A stretch of DNA of 64,000 nt from Mycteria americana (Eukaryota > Chordata > Aves > Ciconiiformes > Ciconiidae), in NCBI RefSeq assembly GCF_035582795.1, contig NC_134368.1, positions 8,285,501-8,349,500 of the forward strand, in the 5' to 3' direction. Of the stretch, positions 49,045 through 60,720 are shown piece by piece. The notes below the pieces were generated by a model. The model made no database searches. It was given only the letters and a program-made list of their open reading frames with translations, and was not told the DNA's origin. The position numbers were made by a program, and so were the translations under genes. Numbering within the stretch: the stretch's first letter is position 1; each line of letters begins with the position of its first letter.

Positions 49045-50755
49045 CAAGTAATGAGAGATTAAATTATATACATATGACTAAATTATGTATATATTGGTAT
49101 TAAAAACTTCCCGAAATGGAGGTGTGCTGGTTCACAAGGTGCTCCAAAACAGTTTTATTCTGGCCCGCTAAAGACGAGTACCGACTTGGCACCCATGACA
49201 GCCATGCTCCAGTCACCCAAGCTGAATTAATTAAAAAGCTTCACTCTAGAAATTTTAATGATAAAAATATTATCACCACTACAAGCAGTGCAGCGGCACG
49301 GTTGATAGACCACACTGTTACATTAAACAGGACGAGTAAAGATAAAGTGATCCAAGAGGCTGAATATTCCGAACTGCTATGGGACGGGGCTGTTGGTGTA
49401 GGTAGGTGAGGGTCTGGCACTCAGCATCTTTCGGAAGCTTCATGTAACAGCTTGCACTTGCAAACTGTTGTCAGCGGTGCTGCCCACCGTGCCACGAGCT
49501 GAGCAGACTTTGTGTGATGTGAATCCCCTTGCACGAGAAGCCCTGCTTGCTCTGGGAAATCACCTCTCAAGGGCCACTCTGCTACTGCTCTCTTCTTCAG
49601 CAAATGTAACAGAAACAATTCATAAAGATAACACCATTACTGAATTTCACATGCATATAAACGTGATACCAACGATGCTCAGCACATCTCTGAAGGTTCG
49701 TGCTGCACTGTGCGGGTGAGGGTCCCAAGCGAAGCAGCTCTGTCATTGAGTAATTTGTGAAGAACAGAACTGGTTCCAGCTCGTTCTTGCAAGAGCATCT
49801 CAGCACAAAGCTTAGCCACAAAACTTTTCCCATACTGTGATATTTATCAGCCGTGCAATCTGCAGAAATACCTGAATTTCAAGGGGAAAACATGGCAGAT
49901 TGTTTGTTAAATGCAAGTTACTAAAAGTGGTAAATTACTTTTTTTTACTACCTCTCCCTGATACATGCAGCTGAACACACAAATCACTGAGTTCACTGGA
50001 AGTCTGGAAAAACTCACAGTTCCGGAGTTAATCATTAATATTGTGGGGTTACAAGGAGGTATTTTTAAGATTGCCACAGCATGTGGGAAATTCCCATGTG
50101 CATTCCCTGCAGGTTTTCAAGAAATAGCCTTTTCTATTTGGCTCAGATGCTTTTGTAATTGTTTACATAAACTGAATATGAAGTATCAAGGTCAGATATT
50201 TTCCAGAAAGCCAAGGAAAACAATTTACCATTCTGTTGTATGAGAAAACACCAGAACAATTCCAGCATTAGCCAACTTCCTTTTCTTTCTCTTGCTTTAT
50301 GTGGTATTTCACTAATGGCAGAAAACACTGAAACTCTGCTTACTTAAAAGAGTGCGCAATCTGTTGGATGCAGAAATCCCAAACCGAGAGAGGTAGCAAC
50401 AAGTTTAACCTCACATACTCAAAGCAAGGCTATTTCCTTTCATTTTATTTTCCAGATACCCAGCACAAGCTGCAGTATCATCTCAGTTCCCAAAAGCTCT
50501 GGGAACCTAAAAAATTATATTCATGCAATTATAATTGCTTATTTTTGAAGGCATTCCTATCTCCCAGGTAACATTACCAGTGGAGAGGATAGCCAACAAC
50601 AACCTATTTTTTTTCCTCTCAAAATAAGTATTAATTTATTATTATACATTTATTATTAAGGGCTGAGTTCCTACCAAATCAAACCGTTATCTTCTGACAT
50701 TTTTTCCAGAAAAAACTTCACTCAGACCACGATGTTTGGGCTGCATAACCCAAAA
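49045..50755. other. Unique DNA without recognisable genes
   Basis: Frames of 97 codons (49116-49409, +) and 92 codons (49965-50243, +) are not recognised. A few CpGs cluster at 49480-49530. No repeats assigned. Confidence 0.5.
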
Positions 50756-50757
50756 GC

Positions 50758-50790
50758 CTATCAAAAAGGCTTTCGAGGCTTTTTTGATAG
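50758..50790. repeat. Compact 33-base hairpin
   Basis: CTATCAAAAA at 50758-50767 is the exact reverse complement of TTTTTGATAG at 50781-50790. The stem continues inward through two G-C pairs, one A-T pair and two G-T wobbles to a three-base loop (TCG), giving about 15 paired positions. It is too short for a pre-miRNA and has no recognised function. Confidence 0.8.
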
Positions 50791-51504
50791 CTATGTAACT
50801 GGAAAAGTCCTCTAGTCCTTCAGTTGACCTCTTCCATCCTAACCCTACTCAACTGGGTTAGCAACTGACTGTAAGACACCCTGGCCATGACCCCTAGTAG
50901 GTGTTTTGCCCCCATCAATGGAGGTTTCAGGATTAAAGTAGCGTAATGCAAGCCAAAAATGTCAGTATTTCTTCCAGAAGGGGAGAATCCTCTTGACCAA
51001 CCCCCATAATACACACATCACAAGTTTTGTAGGGCTGTTTAGCTGAAGTTTTCATCATAGCTGGCTCTCCTGACCCGCTCTTGTGCTCAGAGGCTCACAC
51101 TGGGAAGTCACTTCTGTAGATGCACTGCTTGAGAAATTTCAGCTGACATAGAGTTGGAGACCAACACAGGTCAGTAAAAGGCATTTCTAATAATTGGACA
51201 TCTTTGAGAATGGTGCCACTATGTATTTTTACCAGCTTTCTTTCACCTCCTTTTTCCATTTAAAATTTAGCACCCCTCAGGGTACCAGAGTTCAGCAAAG
51301 ATGGTGAAGCTCCTCTAGTCTGTACTGCCTATCCAAACACCAGATCAGATCCAAGACTGGGCATTGACCAAAGACTGTTTTAACAAAGGCTCCTGAAAAT
51401 TCTTGCTGCAATGAGCAACACATCCCTTGCAAAACAAATATCAGGATGAGAAAATGCAGCCACTGAAACGTAGGTTTGGGTCAATGCTTTCAGGAAGAAC
51501 ACAG
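50791..51504. other. Unique DNA, nothing recognised
   Basis: One 64-codon minus frame (50820-51014). No known repeat. Confidence 0.5.
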
Positions 51505-51835
51505 ATCAATTAGTCTGAGTCCAGAGGAAAATAACAAAAATGAGGGAAGGTTTAAACCCCATAAATTCTGAGGAAAGATTAAAAGGATGGGATTTGTTTA
51601 GTAGTAGGAAAGAAGTTTCTAACATTAAGCAGTGATAAGCCCTGAAAGCATTTCCTAGGGAGGTTGCGGGACCTCTGTCACTGGAGGTTTTTGAAAACAT
51701 ATGAAGCAAACATATGCCAGCAGTAGTTAGTGTGAAGCCGATCCCACCTGGGTGAGGAGATTGACTGGGTGACCTCCCAAGAGCTCTCCCAGTCCTATTT
51801 TCAATTATTCTGTTCTTCCTTTCTTAAGATGAGTG
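51505..51835 (+). mobile_element. CR1 LINE 3' fragment, degraded
   Basis: GAGTCCAGAGGAAAATAACAA then AAATGAGGGAAG follows the CR1 phrase GAGTCCAGAGGAGGGCCACGA. TTTCCTAGGGAGGTTGCGGG then ACCTCTGTCACTGGAGG corresponds to the ORF2 end, where the 20183 copy has CTGCCCAGGGAAGTGGTTGT and CACCATCCCTGGAGG. GACTGGGTGACCTCCCAAGAG and TATTCTGTTC mark the 3' UTR and a decayed terminal octamer. Only the last 330 bases remain, without a usable frame. Confidence 0.8.
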
Positions 51836-54795
51836 GAGCAGTGTGTAATTGCTTGTCACAACCCATTTATAAAAAGCAATTGTCTTACGAAATTCCAATA
51901 GGATACCCTGAGATGGCACATTAGAAGCAAACACTGAATCTTACCTCATTTCTTTACACAACTGCCTTGACACCACAGACTCCGTTGTCCAGTCCTGTTT
52001 TTCCTCTGGCTGTCACAGGTTGGCTCCAAGATTTTTAAGAGCACATTCAGAAACTCTGGTAAAAAATAAGTCTCTGTCTCAATGAATAATTAAAAACAAA
52101 ACTCCAGATGTATTTAGAAATAGAAAACATGGGTAACTCATGCTGTAATTGATGGTAAGACATCAGGAAGGAAAAGGCACACAGACTAGGATATATCCTC
52201 CAGTCATGTACTGCACTCTAAGATAAGCAAATGCACAAATGAATTCAGCAATTTGGTTTTGATGCACCAAAAACATCTCCGGAAAGAATATGAGTATACT
52301 GCTCATACATACTCCCCTTCCAGCATGCTCAGTAATTCAGGTGCAAAACTACGGAGGTATTTAAGTTTTTAACTCTATTCCACTGGGAACCAGGTAGATA
52401 AGCATCACTGCAGAGCTGAGCCCAGATTTATACATCAAGTCAAATGTTAGCCTGCAGAGCCTTCCCAAGGTTGGCTGGCCATGGCAGGGCCCACCTAAGG
52501 ACTCCAAGTGTTGTTTGCCCACAGTTGTGATTACAAAGATGTTCTCTGAGCATGCTTACCTAAGAGCAAACAAATCCACACCATAGCTCAACATTTCATG
52601 CAGGCCTGGAGTGCTTGGTAAAAGGTCAGAAAACCACAACAAAAACATTTCCGAATGTTTTTCATTACATCCTCCCACCTAGAAATGTTCCTCTGTTTTT
52701 GAGGCAATGATCTTTTCAGAAACTTGCACAGACTGAAATCTTTCTTATTCCAGGTCCACTTCTCTTTTTTTTTTTAAAACATCACCTCCCTCATTTTTAA
52801 GGGATTCAACTGGCAATTCAAATAATTTATTTTTGAGCTAATAAGTTATTGTACAATGTCTACTAAAAACATCTGAGACAACCATGCTGTTGTTTGGGCT
52901 GACTGTCTGAATTATGTACCTTTTTCTTTCTATTTTAAGGGTTTTGCTGCTTCAAAACTCGGTTTAGATTTCTTGCGATTGTTTGGACATGTGTTGCGTC
53001 CTGCAGACACTGCCCTCATTTACAGGCTTTGGAAGATCAAAGAATCATTTCTAGCCTTTGAAGCTCACCACTTTAAAATCTACCTTCCAAATTACTGGAA
53101 GAGTTTTTTTCAACACCCTGGCTTCCTATGCTGCCTTTATAAGCTTCTCTCCCTGACCCACAAGAGCTCAACGCCTACCTTAATCCCGCCATCGATTAAA
53201 TGCAGCTGATGAAAGGTGGTGCCTGTCCCTCTGCTCAGTGGCAGAAATCATCCTGCTGGAACCCTGCAACGCAAAAGCAGGTGGGGCAAAGAAGAGTTTT
53301 GCCAGGCTGCAGCACACGACGTTCTCCAGCACCCCTTCTATATCCCACGGTGCCTCCACAACCTCTTCATCTAGTAGAAACTTTGAATGGTGCCACAAAG
53401 GTTTCTGGAGGAGAGCATTTTCATTCCAGGGAGATGGAGATAATCAGGTGGAAATGTAATTTGCCACACTGTTTGCCCGCTCAGTGTCAACTCCAAGTGG
53501 AATTCTCCTGTGAAGCTCAGTCTCAGACATCCTGCATGGTAATTGATCTTACAGCGTATTTCTTACCTTGGTGCAACCCATCACGGTGGACTCTTTCTCA
53601 GCCCGAGTGGTGACACAGGCTCACGTTTAGCCATCCATAACTTTAATGTAGCCTGTGAAGCCATGTGTGTTTCTGCTGTTTTAAGTGGACTGCTATTTAA
53701 ACTTAAAAAAAAAAAAATCACAGTATCAGAATAACAATGGGAATATTTCAAACTAATGAAAGGATATGTTCTGATCATAACTCGTTAACTCTAGAGTGAA
53801 AAGTGCTACTGTCCAATAATCCTAATTACAAGTAATAACTTCTTTCTCCTTGGAACAGAGAATTTCAATTCACTGCAAATTCAAAGCAATTTAACAATAA
53901 GACTGACAGTGGGAACAAGAGAAGAGCCACATCTATTTAGACAACATAAAACAGCGCTTGCTTTACAACAGTGTTTTGTGACTGACTGAACAACTGGGAA
54001 AACTCGGCAGGGCTGCTTTTTGAAGGAAAAGACGGATATACATAAATTCATTTGGGCATGAGAAGCCGACAGTGAACACAACAGCAACACAATTATCAGC
54101 CTTCAAAAGACAATATGGAAGTCACGTTTCTTTATTCATGTGATGCTATTAAAAATAAATAAACAAAGTGAAAAAGGCACGTGGGCTGCAGTATTATCCC
54201 ACCGTGAAACACTCACTTCTGGAGAGACCTTCTGCAAGGGCAGGAGTCCCCCAGGCTCTGCTGCGGAGCCCCACACTGCCGGGCAAAGCTCTTCTGCAAA
54301 ATAATTAGACAACGAAACCAACTGTGAAAAGCTTTGGGAGTCCGAGTCCCCCATCCTCATCCTTCACAGTAAATAAAGGGTAAGTGATTGCCTTCGTATG
54401 AAAACAACCTTCCCCTCCACATCAGAGAATGGCAAAGGGAATTACAGAAACCTCCGAATTCGTACAGATCGCACAGCACAGTGCTCTGGCAAGGCGAGCC
54501 TGGAGGATTACAAGAGAGTAATTACTCTCCGCAATAGTTTCTCTTTGTGTTGCTTTGCTCTAAGGATGCTGTAAGGATTGCTCCTCTCTCAGTTCCCAGA
54601 GCAAATTACCTCCCACAGCCTGTGAGCCGTCTCATCAGATGGTTTCAGGATACCCTGGAACAAAGCGACTCAAGGCTGAGGTCCGCTAGGAACCTGGAGA
54701 CGTGCAACCTGGGGCGTGTGTAAGTCTTCATGTGCATACTGCAAAAAAAATGCCAAAAAGTTTTCCGTATTCACAGACAGACACAGGACAGCCTT
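51836..54795. other. Unique DNA without recognisable genes
   Basis: A 137-codon frame at 53200-53613 (+) overlaps two other plus frames and a minus frame, and resembles no family. A14 run at 53705-53717. 54170-54360 is GC-richer with a 74-codon minus frame. No gene called. Confidence 0.45.
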
Positions 54796-54813
54796 AAAAA
54801 AAAAAAAAAAAAA
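54796..54813. repeat. A18 homopolymer
   Basis: Eighteen consecutive A. No adjacent retrocopy recognised. Confidence 0.9.
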
Positions 54814-57244
54814 GTGCAAAGAAATGCTTTACTGTTTCTTCTCAATCAGGATGAGAGGAAAGGGCTCTTCATGTCCCTGCTGATACATCAAGGATCCCCA
54901 CTTTTCCCTGTTCTCGCTTTAACACCGCACTCCACCCACCTCCCCATCTTGCTTCGAACCAAGGAGGACCAGCTGACGTTTCCTCCGAGACCACAAATAT
55001 GATACCAAACACAGCAAGCAGAATCACAGACCATTATGGAACCAGATTTTGCAATCCTTTTTGCTCCACTTCCTCCCTTGAAATTAAAGCCTCATGTGTC
55101 AGTGTCACCCCAGTGCAGCCAGAAGCCCTCTCCTCCTCCAGCCCAGTTTCTTCTGCTCCGAGCTGCCGCCACGGCTCGTTGCCATCGAGGACACAGCTCC
55201 CTGCAGCAGTACCTCCGGATGCTGGGATGGGAGGTTGCTTTTTTTTCCTGCATCCCCAGTGCTAGACAGCAGAGTGAATTCAATCCGTAATACAGGAGGC
55301 TCTTCCCACAGCTTTTTCTGGGAATATGGCAAAGTTATTTATTTCCTCTGTTTCCTGTAAGGCTTATTTCCTGTTAGGAGTTTGAAAGCAAATTTAGAAA
55401 ATACAGTTGGCTGTATATTTTGTGGTATAAAACACGGAATACTCTTGTGTTTTGGGATGGGACCTGAGAGGTTTTTGAGGCAGGTTTTAGCCTAAGTAAC
55501 GTCAATCTTAGAAAAAAATTAAATTACCCTGTCCACAGTAGTTGGGATTAATTAGTCTATTTTCTCAGGTTTTTCCCTTAGATTAATAGACTGCCAAGAG
55601 GAAAGAGGACAAAGGTGTTCATACTACCTCATTTCATGCCATTTAAACATCCTTGATATTTAGTCTTCCTAGAGCCCCTCCTGTAGCCAAAAGAGACAAA
55701 TATCTTTAAAAGGACAGCGCAGAGCCCACGGCTGCGAGTGGGTAGTCAGCTCTCCCTGGGCAGTGCAGTGGAAGCTTGCACCACCTTTTTAGATGCTTGA
55801 CAAGAGATCTTGCTTTTGGAAGGCTAATGTTAGATGAGATGAGAGTAAGGGGATGTTTTTACTGGAGACTTAGCCTGAGCTCCTACCCAAGTGCTTTTTT
55901 CTACTCTTATCCTCTCCTGTTTGACACAAGACATCTTGTACCCAGTCCTGCTATGCCTTCAGCCCCTCCTGTCTGGCTTACTGGGGTGAGAAGGATCCCA
56001 GGTTCTGCTGGGACATAAGCTGGAAACCAAGGTTGGGAAAAAAATTCTGTCCCAGGCGACTCTCAGAAGTTAAAAAAAAACAACCAAAGCCAAACAAACT
56101 CGTTCCATGAAGGCCAAAATGTTGCTATGTGGAAAGGGCTGGCAAACCGAAAACACACAAAACTCAGACTGGTCCGTCACGGTACTTCATGTCTATGTTT
56201 TTGAGAATTTTCAGTGAAATACCAATCTTGTATTTCTTTTTATTTCCAGAAGGCATGTGGCAATTTCAGAATATCTATTTTGAAATGACACTGTCTTTCA
56301 AACAGACCAACCTGCTGAAGTGTAGCCTTTCCTGCTCGTACTTTCCACTTCAAACAATTGGCAGGTCCTGATGAAATAATATTTAGGTAAAAAAAAACCC
56401 ATTTCTGACCAGTTCTGTTAACCTTGCAGAGCACACTGCAGCATGGATGTAAGCTACATCAGCCAAGTGCAAATATTTCCTTGGTTCCTTCCCACAGCTT
56501 CCCAAATGATACCTATGAAATGGCTGTTGGTCCGTCCAGCCAGCTGGGAAAGCGAGCAGATGACTTTGGGGCCCTTGCACCCCTGGTGAGTTCAAATAAA
56601 CCACACAATAAAATAACCAGGCTGGTTATGTTTCAATTTACTTTTTCTCAAAATATTGAGCATATGGAAAGCTGGTGTTCAAGATGGTGGCTTGAGAGGA
56701 CAAGTGAATCTTCTTTAATCATGGTTTAGATTCTGTTTTGAAAGACATAGGCACTGGTAGATATTAGTCTGGGTTATTTTAACTGTCCTACCTTTGGATG
56801 ACAAGATTTTCTTAAAAAGAGTTTGCTTCAAAAAACAAGCATTCAAGTTCACGTTCACTCTTCCGCACGCTCCAGCTCACTGGCGGCTCTGCCCTCCCAG
56901 TCACTAGCATGTGGCTGAGCATGTTTCTGCTTTGGAGGGAGAGACATCCTCCCTGGCTGCTGCCAAACCTAAAAGCAGTTCCTGATACTAATTCAAGTTC
57001 TTGGAATAGTGCATTATTCCCATTTGCAGCTAATGGAAACTGATTCCAAAATAACGCGAGAGGCACAGATGCGCATCTTCAGCAAGCCTGTTTATACGGC
57101 AACAGCCCCATCCTGACTCCAGGCTACCAATGGGCAGGAGCTGACATCCTGAAATCGTTCTCACCAGTGTTAAGGGTGCAAGATAATATCTCAGTCTGGG
57201 TGGCGAAAAGTTCAGAGATTTGTACACCTTGAGATCATCTCCCA
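54814..57244. other. Unique DNA without recognisable genes
   Basis: 55090-55260 is GC-rich and open in several frames on both strands, so the frames carry little information. A 101-codon frame at 56424-56729 (+) is not recognised. Confidence 0.45.
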
Positions 57245-57340
57245 GGAGCGGATGCTCTGCTGCGCACGCGCGGAACAGTCACGGCGGCTGGGCTCCCTGC
57301 ACCCCACCTTAAGCGTGCGTGTAAGCGTGTGTTTATCTTC
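57245..57340. other. CpG-dense patch beside a candidate regulatory block
   Basis: About eleven CpGs fall in 95 bases, including GCGCACGCGCGG, CACGGCGG and AAGCGTGCGTGTAAGCGTG. The flanks are CpG-poor. No frame or known repeat. It could be a small unmethylated regulatory element. Confidence 0.45.
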
Positions 57341-57720
57341 AGGCATAAAGATATTTAAAAAGCTTTCATTGGCTTGCACTGGGAGGTAGACGGCAGGATT
57401 AATAGCTGTTCTTCAAAGCTATAAACTGCATGGTGTGTTTGCTCAGACTTTGAGCCATGAGTTACTGCTGTAATTAAATCCAGAAGGAGAGACCATAATA
57501 ACATTCTGACTTGATTTCCAGTGGCAGAGCATTGATTAAGAGAGCTACATAATAAATGAGAGGCATTTCAGAATCACACTGTTGATGTTATCTGTAATTT
57601 TTTTATAATTAGAAAAGCCTAAAGAAAATTGTATATTATAATTACATGCATTATTAATCCTACTCTGTTATAATACGAATTCTTCTATGATTACAGGTTG
57701 CAGCAAGCTTTTTGTAATTT
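57341..57720. promoter_or_regulatory. Candidate conserved noncoding element
   Basis: This complex, non-repetitive AT-rich stretch has many homeodomain-type cores: GGATTAAT at about 57396, GTAATTAAAT at about 57471, ATAATTA at 57605-57611 and TATAATTACATGCATTATTAAT near 57637-57658. No open frame, no repeat. The base composition and motif density are those of conserved vertebrate enhancers, but conservation cannot be seen from one sequence. Confidence 0.25.
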
Positions 57721-59206
57721 TTTTTAAAAGGTCCAGTGATTTGGTTTACAAAAGCCCTTGTAAACAACAGATAAATTGTACCATATTATTTTAAACTCAT
57801 GCAAAAACCACAGAAAGTTCCAGTTGATGACTCAAAAATCCAAAAGGGAACAAATAGTTTAGGGGCAATCGTTTTCCTGTTTAAAGTCTGTGGCACAATG
57901 AAAAGAACATTCATATAGCTATCTTTTATGCAGTCCTTCACACAGAAGTCTTGAGTAATCGAATGTGGAAGGAGGTAAGTAGGATATTTAATGATTAAAA
58001 CCAACAATTTATAGTTCATTCAGCTCCTTTTTTTGAGTAAAGTGACCTGAGCACAGGGTTTTGTTCTTGAATAAAATTGTATTCTACCATCCTATATGAC
58101 TACTTAGTGTATAACATAACTTTTCAACTCTCTTGACTTAAATAAGAAGAGAGTTAGCAGAAGATACACAGAGATTCTTAATTCACTGAGAGAAGTGACT
58201 GCAACATATATAAAGGTCTGTGTTTCCGAAGAAAGCAGAAACTCTCCGAAGTCAGGTTAGTTAAGACAATCCCTCACTCATACTGATAACTGGTTACACT
58301 TACTAGCAGTCCCCCTGCATTCAGAGGGATTGATTTCTTATATGAGCGACTGATCAGCAAAGTGCCTAAAATTTTAATCATTTGGACCAAATTTCTTCAG
58401 GTTTGATTTAGCCTAATCCATTTTGCTTGATGTAACAGATAAAGCCCAGGCACCACTATTCCTTTTGCAATTCTCCATGCCAACATTTTAGAGAGACGTT
58501 TGAAGGCTCATTTTTGGAGATAACAAAAAGCATTTCAACATGAAAATTAACTGTAGATTAATAACTAAGTCGTGCCTGTCATCACTTGTTTTCTATCCAC
58601 AGTTTAATTACAGGTTCAAAACCAATAGGATGAATGGCAAGATGCATTGAAAACCCTTTCGGCGCTTGAGGGTTAGCACAGCATCTCTAAGGCTTCATGC
58701 ACTCACATCAGACAGCAGGCAGATCTTGTACACTACTTGAGCTGAATTGTGTGACGCATGGTTGGGTGACCTTCAATATATCTGCTAATGTCTGATTCGC
58801 ATTTTAACTAATTTGATGAACAAACTCCATATCCAAAGAGAAGCAAGTAAACTTGTACCAAATAGTAAAGCCAAAGCAAAGTACCTTCATCACTCTCATG
58901 AAGGCAGAGATAACAGGAGCCATTTGTAGTTAACCACAGATCTATCCTGAAACATCAACAATGAGAATATGAAGCTGCCAGAGCATGGAAGTGGGAAAGT
59001 ACAGAACTAAATAGGCAATTCTCTCATTTCTAACCCCACAACATCAGTCATCACCCAACCTCAGCCATCATGCAGAATAAATCCCAAGATCACTTCTTCC
59101 TAGAACTGAAATCCATGTACCAAGACCACCAACATCGCAGGACCACCCAACACCAGCCTTTGCCAGCCAGAACCATACAACTCCCATTTGACTCGTGGAA
59201 ATAAGG
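57721..59206. other. AT-rich unique DNA
   Basis: One 77-codon minus frame (57786-58019), unrecognised. If the minus-strand candidate gene ends at 59207, this would hold its 3' UTR, but between 58681 and 59206 I see neither AATAAA nor ATTAAA on the minus strand. Confidence 0.45.
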
Positions 59207-59390
59207 CTACATTAATGCCTGGTAAAGGCCATTTGGAGAATTGTTAAAAGGAGGTTCTGAACACGTTCCAGTCACTGAGTGTTGATTCTGGCAGGCGCAA
59301 ACTGAGTCATGCTTGGTCCCACACTGAGCCGCTGCACTGCAGTCTGGGGCTCCCTCCAGATGGTTACAGATGCCTCTGAATGGGGACCAG
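59207..59390 (-). CDS. Candidate last exon, EGF-like domain (unrecognised gene)
   Basis: Read on the minus strand, this 184-base segment is open from the base after AACCAG to a TAG at 59207-59209. Its first base completes the TA- left by the segment at 59669-59841, giving Tyr and then WSPFRGICNHLEGAPDC. The six cysteines after WSPFRGI are spaced C-x8-C-x5-C-x7-C-x-C-x9-C, including the diagnostic C-x-C, as in an EGF-like domain of extracellular proteins. Against it: the acceptor has almost no pyrimidine tract and no poly(A) signal follows within 500 bases. Several CpGs survive here, as in the next segment. I do not recognise the protein. Confidence 0.35.
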
Positions 59391-59668
59391 CTGGTTAATG
59401 TTTTCTTGCCTTGGTTACATGCAGATAAAACCATTTGCATCATGGTTACTTCTGATGGAAAGTGGTTTTGCTCAGTTCACTTTAGGCTCAATAAAGGGTG
59501 TTTTTTAGCTGGAGACAAAAGGGTTATTCTGGCAGGTTATGGAAATGTTTTGCAAGTTTGCCTGTGATTTAAATGCTTGGTCCAATCTTGACTGAACTCT
59601 CTAAAGACAGACTAAATGCCCCAAGTGGTGCTGTCACATTAAATGCATCAGTTGTCTTGTTCACTTAC

Positions 59669-59841
59669 TAGTTGCATTTTGCCGTAACACGCACTGACTG
59701 GCGACGAGCTTTGATTTCAAGACTTCTGGAGAGACTCCAACCTAGAAGAGCATTAGTCACAATCTGAATTTTGTCTTCATCCACTTCGCGTGGTATTTCA
59801 AGGGGTTTACCTTGAAGAACAGATTCTTCTAGCCCTAATTC
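59669..59841 (-). CDS. Candidate internal exon of unrecognised minus-strand gene
   Basis: This 173-base segment lies between CTCTTGCTTACAG (a good acceptor) and CTA|GTAAGTG (a good donor). One frame is open for all 57 codons. It starts in phase 0 and leaves two bases. It encodes a charged stretch (ELGLEESVLQGKPLEIPREV, then later WSLSRSLEIKARRQ) ending AKCN. CpGs are unusually frequent for this region (GCCGTAAC, GGCGACGAG, TTCGCG), which favours coding or conserved sequence. The next candidate exon upstream is only 181 bases away and also ends in phase 0. No family is recognised. Confidence 0.4.
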
Positions 59842-60022
59842 CTGTAAGCAAGAGATTTCTTTCTTTAATTTTTGTAATTATTGATAATTAAAAGGGATGA
59901 AGAAGCAATACGAAGGAGAAATCTTCTTGCTCCCCAACTGCCCAGGATTATATCAGAACAGAGGTTCACCTAGCTGAAACAACACTGATTAGACTGGAAA
60001 TTGGCACTGTATCTGATCTTAC

Positions 60023-60120
60023 CTTGGAAGTTTCAATGCCAGATCTCATCCCCAGAGTATAGCTGACTTTTATCTTTATCATAAAGTAAAGAACCAAGGA
60101 AGACATTTCAGTTTTTCCCT
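60023..60120 (-). CDS. Candidate internal exon of unrecognised minus-strand gene
   Basis: A 98-base segment between TTCTTCCCACAACAG and TCCAAG|GTAAGA (a strong donor). Its frame is open and contributes GKTEMSSLVLYFMIKIKVSY and then TLGMRSGIETSK. It takes two bases at its start and ends in phase 0, which matches both neighbours (60691-60720 and 59669-59841). The LVLYF run is hydrophobic but too short to call a membrane segment. A competing minus frame at 60141-60254 ends in a donor only 20 bases upstream of this acceptor, so both cannot be used together. Confidence 0.33.
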
Positions 60121-60507
60121 CTGTTGTGGGAAGAATTTACCTTTGTCTGATCTGCCACATCCCACTGTATCAAAACTCCCTTTACATTGGATTCCTCCAT
60201 CCAAGAATTTTGAAGCACAAGAGTTCTTCTTTATGGATTGACTGGGGTAACCCAATTCACCTGACCAGATTTAAATGCCAGCTGATGACCAATCAGTTAG
60301 ATTTTCTTTCTTAATTCATAGATTGTCTTAATATTACTATTAGGAAATTATTAATTTCTTTATACATAGTCTAAAATGTAAATATTAATATTGTCCTTGC
60401 TCATCCACAAACAGATCAGATATCTCATGCCCTAAAGTACTTCTTATTCCCCTTTGACAACGAGGTCAAGACACACGGCATCAGGAGTGCAGATGTTTAT
60501 TTTTGGT

Positions 60508-60530
60508 CAGATTCATCCTTGATGAATCTG
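60508..60530. repeat. Perfect 10-bp stem hairpin
   Basis: CAGATTCATC at 60508-60517 and GATGAATCTG at 60521-60530 are exact reverse complements around a CTT loop. It lies in the intron between the 60023 and 60691 candidate exons. No known function. Confidence 0.85.
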
Positions 60531-60690
60531 GATTTGCATATTTGAACCTTGAGACTTAGAAAAACAGGCTTGTTACGAGCACGAAGAATAGGTGCCACAG
60601 TAACAAATAGTTCATTTCAACAGGAAGAAATTATTTCTTGTGAAGCGTTATCATTAACAACGATATAAAAATAACCACAGATTACCTTAC

Positions 60691-60720
60691 CTGTGTGAGG
60701 AAATGTGCTTTGCTGGTACC
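60691..60720 (-). CDS. Candidate 30-base microexon of unrecognised gene
   Basis: The segment lies between CACTTCCATGTTTAG and CACACAG|GTAAGG, both good consensus sites. It supplies two bases to the preceding codon, nine full codons (YQQSTFPHT) and one base to the next. Without it, the flanking segments would join to form a stop (T plus AG). With it, the frame is continuous. Its length gives little independent evidence of coding, so the call depends on the neighbours. Confidence 0.28.

Noticed and set aside
53200-53613. 137-codon plus frame
   Set aside because: GC-richer local composition opens several frames at once; no domain or conserved start context.
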